45,811 bases of DNA from Chitinophaga pinensis (GTDB taxonomy: Bacteria > Bacteroidota > Bacteroidia > 2-12-FULL-35-15): assembly GCA_945879015.1 (NCBI GenBank), contig CAMCUO010000021.1, forward strand, positions 1-45,811. Reading direction: 5' to 3'. Below, piece after piece: positions 17,136 to 24,339 of this stretch. A program made the translations under genes and the position numbers. The stretch's first letter is position 1. Each line of letters starts with the position of its first letter. The notes under the pieces are model-generated. The model saw only the letters and a program-made list of their open reading frames with translations, did no database searches and was not told where the DNA came from.

Positions 17136-18278
17136 CTACATGAAAAGAGAACGGTTTTCCTCTTTAATTTTAGGGTCATTGATGTACTGTTGCGCATGAC
17201 CAAACGCTGCTTTCAACATACTGTCGTACTTGGATTGATCCATACTGGCAGTAAAATCAATTACTTCGACATACTTATCTAACCTGTTTAACGGAATTTC
17301 CCATCCGGCATTTTTCTCTTGGAGTTGTTTCCAAGGAGTTAGATCGCTAATAATAACTGGGCACCCAACCGACAATGATTGCAGAATAATATGTCCAAAA
17401 TTTTCTCCTGTTGTAGGCATTAACATAAAATGATAGGAGTTCAAAACATCCAGAACCTTATCGCTTTCTATACTTCCTTTGTACTGCGCTTTTACATTCT
17501 TTGGCAACTCATCAAGTATCAACTTGCACTCGTTCCAATACTCCTGATTGTAAATGGGACCGTAAAAATCAAATACAACCTCAGCTTTTACGCTTTTCAA
17601 GATCTTTAAGGCGAATACGAGATTTTTTTCAGGAGCAATACGTGCTATATTAATTAACCTCACCGACGCATCTGATTTTTTTCTTATTGGCCTACTTGTA
17701 ATATTGCTCAACTGTGGTAAATTAGCAGCTACTTTTATAGTTGAATCATCGCCAAAAACGGAGATGATTTCAGATTTTTCTACTTCTGTTGTTACATGAA
17801 AAATAACATTATCAAACAATCGCACTATTTTTACTACTGTAATAAAAAATTGTTTTTTCGTTTTTTTAACTCTTAGTGAACCTTTCGATAACATGCCTCT
17901 AGATGCAACAACTACATGTTTATTTTTCTTTTTACGAAGAAATAATAATGGAATCAACGTAAAATACAAAGAATACATTCCATTCAAATAAACAATATCA
18001 AACGCTGTTTGGCGAATTAAGGACCGAATATTACTGCGCGTTAAATTATCTTTTGAAAAATAATAGACTTTAATTCCGTTCGGCAAAATATTCCATTCAT
18101 TGCTTTTAATAGTCGAATAAGGCAGTTCTTCACAATAATCTGTATCTCTAGTAATGATAGAAAAGTCAAACTCATCTTTAAAATGTGCTACCAGGTTAGC
18201 GACAGACTGTATTGGTCCGCCTGCTTTATATCCAGGTAAATACCAATCAATAAAAATAAGAATTTTCTTTTTCGACAT
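17136..18278 (-). CDS. GT4-family glycosyltransferase
   Basis: This 380-residue GT-B fold retaining glycosyltransferase has the N-terminal glycine-rich LPGYKAGGPIQSVANL and the C-terminal donor-binding region GENFGHIILQSLSVGCPVI, a variant of E-x7-E in which the second Glu is Gln. A conserved INIARIAPEKNL precedes the donor domain. Its ATG overlaps the asnB stop by one base, so it is translationally coupled to it. It is the last gene of the long unit running from 28253. The Gln in place of the second Glu of E-x7-E is seen in some GT4 members and need not abolish activity. Confidence 0.85.
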   Translation of the reverse strand: MSKKKILIFIDWYLPGYKAGGPIQSVANLVAHFKDEFDFSIITRDTDYCEELPYSTIKSNEWNILPNGIKVYYFSKDNLTRSNIRSLIRQTAFDIVYLNGMYSLYFTLIPLLFLRKKKNKHVVVASRGMLSKGSLRVKKTKKQFFITVVKIVRLFDNVIFHVTTEVEKSEIISVFGDDSTIKVAANLPQLSNITSRPIRKKSDASVRLINIARIAPEKNLVFALKILKSVKAEVVFDFYGPIYNQEYWNECKLILDELPKNVKAQYKGSIESDKVLDVLNSYHFMLMPTTGENFGHIILQSLSVGCPVIISDLTPWKQLQEKNAGWEIPLNRLDKYVEVIDFTASMDQSKYDSMLKAAFGHAQQYINDPKIKEENRSLFM

Positions 18279-20173
18279 TAGTCTTCGATATTATTTTCCT
18301 GCAACCAGTTTTCGAGTACAATCAAATACCAAATTCTTGACCAAGTTACCTTAGGATTATCTGACAAAAAATCTTTCCACAACTTCATTACACCCTGCTC
18401 ATTAAACAGTTTTCTTTTCGACAAGGAAACCATTTTTTGTTCACAAAATAGTTTCATTTCATTTTGCATCCAGTTTTTCCAAGGGAATGTAAATCCCATT
18501 TTAGGTCGGTTCACAATTTCTGAAGGCAGTAAGTCTCCTAATGAATCAACAAGTAATTTTTTGGGTGTAGCTGTGCTTTTATATTTATCAGGAATACCCA
18601 AAACGTATTCAACCAAAGTATAATCTATAAATGGGACTCTTACTTCCAATGCATGCGCCATACTCATTTGGTCGGCATCACCTAACAATACATTTTGCAT
18701 ATAGGTGGAGATTTCTGCGATGGAAACAGCTGAGATCTGAGATTTGAGATTTGAGATTTGAGATTCAGTAATAATCTGAGTAACTCTATTTTCGACTAAT
18801 TCTTTCTTATTAAGAATTGATAAGATTTCTTTATCCATTAGTACTTGTCGTGATAAAGGATAAAACGTTTTGAAATTAATAGCATCTTGCTTTAAAAATT
18901 CAGCAATTTTTTCAGAAGCAATACTGGGTTTTATTTTTGTTAGAATACTTCCACCGGCTCCACGCATAAATTTAGGAACAGCATTTAGCCATGCTTTTTT
19001 ATTTAATGCAATAGAACGTTTAAAAACATCGTATCCAGCGAATAATTCATCTCCACCCAAACCTGATAAGGCCATCGTAATTCCGGCTTCCTTTGTAGCT
19101 TTTGAAACAATATACGTATTCGGACCATCACCACTTGGATGATCCATTGCTTTTAATGCATTTGGTAATTCTTTGAGAAAATCTGCAGGATTTAATTTTA
19201 TTTCGTGATGATCGGTATTGAATTTCTTTGCAATTAATTGTGCGTACTTCGATTCCGAAAATTCACTTTCATCAAATGTTACTGAAAATGTTTTTACTTT
19301 TTCTGTCGATACTTTTGTCATTAATCCTACTATAGCACTTGAATCTATTCCTCCAGAAAGAAACGCTCCGAAAGGAACATCTGCTATCAATCGTCGTTCA
19401 ACTGCCTTAGTAAGCAAGTGATTTACATCTTTACAAACTTCGGTGTAAGATTTTCCATCCGATGCATGGCTGATATTCTTTTTAAGATTCCAGTAACTAT
19501 GAATTGTGATTTTGCCATTATTGCTTTTCATATAATGACCAGGCATAAGCATTTTTATACCTTTTACAATGGTATTAGGGGCATGTACAGTTTGATAACG
19601 AAGATAATCAACTAAACTATTTTCATCCAATTGTCTCTGAATTAATTCACTGGCTAGTAGTGAACGTATTTCAGAAGAAAAAGCAAGTGTATTATTTGTA
19701 TAGATATAATACAAAGGTTTTATTCCTAGTCGGTCACGAGCTATGAAAAGTTCTTTTTTAAGATTATCCCAAATAGCAAACGCATACATTCCATTAAAGT
19801 GATTCACACACTCTTCACCCCAACGAGCATAAGCTGCAATAATAACTTCCGTATCGGTATTGGTTTGAAAAAAGTATGCTTGTTGATTTGAACCACTAAC
19901 AACTCTTGTTAGTTCAAATTTAAGCTCTTTGAAATTATATAATTCTCCATTATAGACAATCTGAAATCTTCCATCATGAGATTGCATTGGTTGGTGGCCA
20001 GCTGCCGAAAGGTCAATAATAGAAAGTCGTCTGTGCCCTAAAACAATTTCATCATTCACAAAAACACCTTCATCATCTGGTCCACGATGTTTCATAGTCA
20101 TATTCATTGCCTGCACTTTTTGCTTTGCAAGCACTAAATCTTTCAATCCTAAAATCCCATTAATTCCACACAT
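18278..20173 (-). CDS. asnB: Glutamine-hydrolysing asparagine synthase-type amidotransferase
   Basis: This is a class II glutamine amidotransferase fused to an asparagine-synthase domain. The start is set at 20173, so that after Met removal Cys2 of MCGINGILG is the N-terminal nucleophile; upstream in-frame codons would bury it. Visible motifs are GHRRLSIIDLS, YNGELYNF, NTDTEVIIAAY, the PP-loop FLSGGIDSSAI and ALSGLGGDELFAGYD. The gene is one base from the wecE-like stop. In glycan loci such enzymes often amidate a sugar acid rather than make free asparagine; which applies here is not shown. Residues about 470-481 (SQISNLKSQIS) are encoded by a five-unit heptamer repeat at 18731-18765, an insertion in a variable linker ahead of the DADQMSMAHALEVRVP motif. 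Confidence 0.9.
   Translation of the reverse strand: MCGINGILGLKDLVLAKQKVQAMNMTMKHRGPDDEGVFVNDEIVLGHRRLSIIDLSAAGHQPMQSHDGRFQIVYNGELYNFKELKFELTRVVSGSNQQAYFFQTNTDTEVIIAAYARWGEECVNHFNGMYAFAIWDNLKKELFIARDRLGIKPLYYIYTNNTLAFSSEIRSLLASELIQRQLDENSLVDYLRYQTVHAPNTIVKGIKMLMPGHYMKSNNGKITIHSYWNLKKNISHASDGKSYTEVCKDVNHLLTKAVERRLIADVPFGAFLSGGIDSSAIVGLMTKVSTEKVKTFSVTFDESEFSESKYAQLIAKKFNTDHHEIKLNPADFLKELPNALKAMDHPSGDGPNTYIVSKATKEAGITMALSGLGGDELFAGYDVFKRSIALNKKAWLNAVPKFMRGAGGSILTKIKPSIASEKIAEFLKQDAINFKTFYPLSRQVLMDKEILSILNKKELVENRVTQIITESQISNLKSQISAVSIAEISTYMQNVLLGDADQMSMAHALEVRVPFIDYTLVEYVLGIPDKYKSTATPKKLLVDSLGDLLPSEIVNRPKMGFTFPWKNWMQNEMKLFCEQKMVSLSKRKLFNEQGVMKLWKDFLSDNPKVTWSRIWYLIVLENWLQENNIED
18731..18765. 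repeat. Five-unit heptanucleotide tandem repeat (TGAGATY) inside asnB
   Basis: TGAGATC followed by four exact copies of TGAGATT, 35 bp in all, lies in frame within asnB. Seven is not a multiple of three, so gain or loss of one unit shifts the frame, while a change of three units keeps it. Confidence 0.85.
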
Positions 20174-20174
20174 A

Positions 20175-21302
20175 CTATTTGGAATAAAATTCAATTACTT
20201 TCGCACAGATGAATTCCTGTTCCTCTATTTGTAAATCATAGTATAAAGGCAAACGAACAAGACATTGACTGTATTTATCTGCATTGGGTAAGCTTCTGTC
20301 GCCATGCTTTGATTTATAATATGGACTCGCATGTAAGGATTGATAATGAAAAACGGCTTGAATTCGATTTGAATCCAAAAATTCAATTAAATTGTTTCGT
20401 TCTTTTTCAGAGGAGCAAATAAAATAAAAAATGTGTGCATTGTTAGATGCAAATTTCGGAACAATAGGCAACTGAATACTCTTTAGTTTTTGAAGTGGTT
20501 TTAATTTCTTAAAATAATTTTTCCAAAGTTTTAATCTTTTTTTTTGAACTTTTTCAATTTTCTCTAATTGAGAAAAAAGAAATGCAGCTGAAATTGCACT
20601 CGGCATGGAAGAAAATCCTAAATCCATCCATTCATACTTTGAAACTTCTCCTCTAGTGAAGGCTGCCCTGTTTGTACCTTTATTTCTAACTATCTCAGAC
20701 TTTGCCAATAAAGCTGGATTATTTATCGCAATAAATCCACCTTCTCCACAATGAATATTTTTTGTTTCATGAAAAGAAAAACAGGCAATATCCCCAATTG
20801 TTCCCAAAGGAATATTCGTGTAATAGGCATCAATACATTGAGCAGCATCTTCTATAATAAATAAATTATGTTTTTTTGATAAATTTTGAATTACTGAAAA
20901 ATCACAGGCAACACCTGCATAATGCAAAACAACAATTGCTTTGGTTTTATCAGTAATTAAACTCTCGATTAATTTTTCATCCATATTCGGATGATCCATT
21001 TTACTATCCACAAAAATTAGCTTTGCCCCTCTTAAAGCAAAAGCATTTGCCGTAGAAACATACGTATAGGAAGGAAGGATAATTTCATCACCGGGTTGAA
21101 TATTGGCAATTAAAGCTGCCATTTCAAGAGCCATAGTACATGAATTGGTAAGAAACACCTTTTTAAAAGAGTATTTTTTTTCAAGTAATGATTCACAGTC
21201 ACGAATCATTTTCATATCTCCGGTAAGAATTTTAGTTTCCATCGCCTTTGCGATATAGCTTTTTTCCTTGCCCGAATAATATGGTTTATTAAATGGAATC
21301 AT
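20175..21302 (-). CDS. wecE: dTDP-4-amino-4,6-dideoxygalactose transaminase (WecE/RffA-type)
   Basis: This PLP-dependent sugar aminotransferase of the DegT/DnrJ/EryC1/StrS family probably converts dTDP-4-keto-6-deoxyglucose to dTDP-4-amino-4,6-dideoxygalactose (Fuc4N precursor) with glutamate. It follows the E. coli WecE sequence closely along its length: MIPFNKPYYSGKE, SCTMALEMAALI, GDEIILPSYTYVSTANAFAL, the VLHYAGVACD segment and VFHYQSLHASP. The PLP lysine is K181 in SFHETKN. Length 375 matches WecE. It abuts the epimerase gene (no gap) and is one base from asnB. The genes that make its substrate (rmlA, rmlB) are not in the window. Confidence 0.9.
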   Translation of the reverse strand: MIPFNKPYYSGKEKSYIAKAMETKILTGDMKMIRDCESLLEKKYSFKKVFLTNSCTMALEMAALIANIQPGDEIILPSYTYVSTANAFALRGAKLIFVDSKMDHPNMDEKLIESLITDKTKAIVVLHYAGVACDFSVIQNLSKKHNLFIIEDAAQCIDAYYTNIPLGTIGDIACFSFHETKNIHCGEGGFIAINNPALLAKSEIVRNKGTNRAAFTRGEVSKYEWMDLGFSSMPSAISAAFLFSQLEKIEKVQKKRLKLWKNYFKKLKPLQKLKSIQLPIVPKFASNNAHIFYFICSSEKERNNLIEFLDSNRIQAVFHYQSLHASPYYKSKHGDRSLPNADKYSQCLVRLPLYYDLQIEEQEFICAKVIEFYSK

Positions 21303-22250
21303 TTACAAACCTATTGAGGAAAGGAAATACTTTGAAGCAATCATCTTTCTTAATCCTTCCTCTAACGAAATTAAAGGACGATTTAAAACTATTTTCATGT
21401 TTGAATTATCCGGTTGTCTTCGAGTCATATCACCATCTTTTAAAGGTGGAAGATGGATAATATTCGAGTTTGAATTAGTTATAGTTATAATAAGTTTAGC
21501 CAGGTCTAATATTGTACAAAGCTGGTCGCTTCCAATATTTATTACATCGTTCACATGCAGATTGTTATAAAAACAACCTAAACATGTGTCAATGGTGTCA
21601 TCAACAAATGTAAAAGTTCTGGTTTGAAGCCCATCACCATAAATTGTGATGTCTTGATTTTTTAAAGCTGCTGCTAAAAAACGTGCAACAACAAAATCGG
21701 TGCTTTGATTCGGGCCATAGGTATTAAAAAATCTGAAAATGGAATAATTCAAATTATATTCCTTGTTGTAACTTCTGCAATAAGCTTCACCCACATTTTT
21801 AACAACGGCATACGGCAATCTAGAATTGAGTGGCGTTTCATGTTCATGCTGAGGAAGTGAAACTGGCTCTCCATATACTTCAGAAGAAGAAGAAAAAAAT
21901 ACACGCTTAACTGAAGTATTTTTTGAACAGTCTAAAACATTACGAATACCTTTAATATCACTTAAAACACTCAAAGGATTTTCCTGAGTTCTAATAACAC
22001 CAACTACAGCAGCAAAATGGAAAACATAATCAAACTGGTAAGAATTCATGATTGTTGAGATCGCATTAAAATTATTCACATCGGATTTAATAAAGTCCCA
22101 TCGCTCATTTTTCTCTCTGGGAAGTTTAGAAAGAAATCCTGTAGAAAGGTTATCTACAATAATGACATTATTATCCTCTGATTTGAGCAACTTTTCAACC
22201 AAAGCACTACCGATATTTCCTGCACCACCCGTTACTAATATTTTGTTCAT
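21303..22250 (-). CDS. NAD-dependent nucleotide-sugar epimerase/dehydratase (extended SDR)
   Basis: This extended short-chain dehydrogenase acts on a nucleotide sugar. The Rossmann motif is ILVTGGAGNIGSALVEKL, followed by FHFAAVVGV, the active-site SSSSEVYGEP and Y-x-x-x-K in LPYAVVKN, then FNTYGPNQS and IYGDGLQTRTFTFVDD. The last two motifs resemble UDP-glucuronate decarboxylases and 4,6-dehydratases, but the exact reaction cannot be fixed. The start is set at the ATG at 22250 (MNKILVTGG), which overlaps the preceding stop as ATGA; the frame is open upstream to a TTG at 22280, giving ten unlikely residues. It probably supplies a sugar intermediate together with the adjoining aminotransferase. 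Confidence 0.87.
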   Translation of the reverse strand: MNKILVTGGAGNIGSALVEKLLKSEDNNVIIVDNLSTGFLSKLPREKNERWDFIKSDVNNFNAISTIMNSYQFDYVFHFAAVVGVIRTQENPLSVLSDIKGIRNVLDCSKNTSVKRVFFSSSSEVYGEPVSLPQHEHETPLNSRLPYAVVKNVGEAYCRSYNKEYNLNYSIFRFFNTYGPNQSTDFVVARFLAAALKNQDITIYGDGLQTRTFTFVDDTIDTCLGCFYNNLHVNDVINIGSDQLCTILDLAKLIITITNSNSNIIHLPPLKDGDMTRRQPDNSNMKIVLNRPLISLEEGLRKMIASKYFLSSIGL

Positions 22251-23302
22251 TTTAACAAGGATATTAATTGTTTTGCCCAAATGTGAGGCGTGATCTGTTT
22301 TGCTTTTTCTACACTTTTCTCGCCCATTTCAAATAAGGTTTTGTTATCTGAATTGATTATTTTCATCAAAGCAACTTTCAAAGCACTTATGTCATTTGAC
22401 TCGTAAATATAGCCATTATAATTATTTTCAACAAACGCTGTTCTGGCACCTACTTTATCTGAGCAAATAATTGGAAAGCCAGCAGATGCAAACTCATGCA
22501 CAACAACTCCCCATGGCTCAAAATGACTTGGTAAAAGAAAGACTCCTGTATCCTTGATATAGTTGTTTAGCTCAGAAGGCTGCACAAATCCAAAATGTTT
22601 TATTTTAGGATGAACAACTGGCTGTATATCTCCGATTCCTAAACACCAGAGCTCCCAATCATTTGGTTGCTCATCCTGTAATTCAATAAATGCTTGCCAC
22701 AAATTCTTAATTCCTTTAAATTCATAATATCTACCAACATAAATAAACTTCTTTGGGAAATTTTTCTCTTTTTCATCTTTATTCGCTAAATATTGATTGT
22801 TAAAAAAATCAAAATCGCAACTATAAAAACCTGTTAAGATATTTTCTTTTCTAAAACCTAATTTAAGTGCATATTCTTCTTGCAAAATTCCAGGAACCCA
22901 GCAGTGAGAAAAATGATTTAATATTTTAAAAGGACTAATAATTCGGGCAATTTGTTGTTTTAAATTTCCGTTCCACTGATTATCAAAACCTACAATCACT
23001 GGAATTTTGTTTTTATACTTTTTACAAACTTTTAAATAACCTTTATCGACCCAACCACTAGAATACAAAACGGATGGATTTAGTTTATTCACAAAATCAA
23101 CTAATTGTTTATCGGTTTTAAAATCACTCCTTGAATAAATGGAAATGGAAGAAGAAAAAGCAAAGTCAAAAGGTGCTTCTTTATTAACAGGCCAACGAAT
23201 TACTGTAATTTCAATAGTAGTATCTAAAGATAGTTTTTCAACACATGCTAAAAAATATGTGGCAATTTCAGAATACAGAAAAACTATTTGCTTCTTTTCC
23301 AT
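22247..23302 (-). CDS. GT4-family glycosyltransferase
   Basis: This 351-residue GT-B glycosyltransferase has the donor-site motif HFEPWGVVVHEFASAGFPII (E-x7-E) near residue 265 and KFIYVGRYYEFKGIKNLW ahead of it. The N-terminal domain is short and has SSGWVDKGYLKV. It overlaps the phosphoesterase gene upstream by 19 bp and the epimerase start by 4 bp, so it is tightly co-translated in the unit from 28253. The sugar specificity is unknown. Confidence 0.85.
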   Translation of the reverse strand: MEKKQIVFLYSEIATYFLACVEKLSLDTTIEITVIRWPVNKEAPFDFAFSSSISIYSRSDFKTDKQLVDFVNKLNPSVLYSSGWVDKGYLKVCKKYKNKIPVIVGFDNQWNGNLKQQIARIISPFKILNHFSHCWVPGILQEEYALKLGFRKENILTGFYSCDFDFFNNQYLANKDEKEKNFPKKFIYVGRYYEFKGIKNLWQAFIELQDEQPNDWELWCLGIGDIQPVVHPKIKHFGFVQPSELNNYIKDTGVFLLPSHFEPWGVVVHEFASAGFPIICSDKVGARTAFVENNYNGYIYESNDISALKVALMKIINSDNKTLFEMGEKSVEKAKQITPHIWAKQLISLLK

Positions 23303-24339
23303 CTATTTTTTATCAATACAAAAAACGCTATTAAAATAACAGAAGAAATAAAACCAACCCAAAAATAATGATGAAAAATTAGTTGTTTGGTTAAGTATGG
23401 AAGTAACCTAAAATTAAATTTTTGTTCAACAGGAATCGTATTGTTCCAAAAATCAACATTATAATTCTCAATAGGCTCTAATTGCTCCCCTGTGAGAGAA
23501 ATACCGTTAAAATTAACAATTCCGTCAGCTACATTTACCCTAAGAACAGCATCTCTTTGCTGGTCACGAATAGCTGTCTGCATAAAAGTTATATTTGTTG
23601 CAATCTCTTTATCATAAAAAAATGAAGCAGGCCCTCCACCCAAAGAGCCTGAAACCCAATAAATATTTTTCTCTTTTGAATACTTCATTAACAGAGGACG
23701 AACAACATTCTCATAATTATTGCTCCCAAACATAGTTCTGGTGTTGCCATTAAATAATTTTTTGTACCGCTCACTGTTCTCAGCCCAAACAGGTCGATGA
23801 GAAAAAATAAAAATATTTTTAGAAAAAGACAATTTCAAAGCATCGGTTAGAAATGCCAATTGATCAGCCATAACACTCCCATCATCTTTTTCTGTATCCA
23901 AAATAATAAATACTTCTGTCCCATTTCTAAAAGAAAAATACGATTTACCAAACAGCTTCTCATACATATTTCCATTTGAAACATCGTGATTGCCAACAGC
24001 ATTAAACAAAGGCATTTTTAGTTTATCAAACAAACTTTTTTGGTAATGGTGGATATAGGTTTCATTGACATCTATAAACATATCACCCAGACTCATTAAA
24101 AACAATGGATTTAATGAATTCAAAGTATCTATACTTGCCTGTATTGTAGATGAAGGAAATGTTGATGCATTAGTTGAAGCACCATGAAAATGTCCACTGA
24201 TGATAAATGAATAAACGGAAGGGGTATCTTGTAAGATTAACTTATTAAAAGGAGAACTTACTTGCGACTCAGAAGTATTTATGAGTACAAGTAATATAAA
24301 AATAATTATAAAAAAATTATTTACCTTTCTTTTTACCAT
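23284..24339 (-). CDS. Calcineurin-like metallophosphoesterase, membrane-anchored, with altered metal motifs
   Basis: This is an exported phosphoesterase-fold protein of 351 residues. It has an N-terminal hydrophobic segment (about residues 9-20) and a C-terminal membrane helix (about 322-343) followed by a basic tail, so the domain is likely periplasmic. The family motifs SLGDMFIDV, VGNHDVSNG and FSHRPVW are present. Two others depart from the norm: the first motif is SGHFHG (residues 48-53) instead of D-x-H, and the C-terminal GHxH is missing, with VSGSLGGGPASFF in its place. The gene overlaps the CotH/beta-helix gene upstream by 23 bp and a GT4 gene downstream by 19 bp. Partnership with the CotH-like proteins is inferred from this coupling. 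Confidence 0.8.
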   Translation of the reverse strand: MVKRKVNNFFIIIFILLVLINTSESQVSSPFNKLILQDTPSVYSFIISGHFHGASTNASTFPSSTIQASIDTLNSLNPLFLMSLGDMFIDVNETYIHHYQKSLFDKLKMPLFNAVGNHDVSNGNMYEKLFGKSYFSFRNGTEVFIILDTEKDDGSVMADQLAFLTDALKLSFSKNIFIFSHRPVWAENSERYKKLFNGNTRTMFGSNNYENVVRPLLMKYSKEKNIYWVSGSLGGGPASFFYDKEIATNITFMQTAIRDQQRDAVLRVNVADGIVNFNGISLTGEQLEPIENYNVDFWNNTIPVEQKFNFRLLPYLTKQLIFHHYFWVGFISSVILIAFFVLIKNRWKRSK

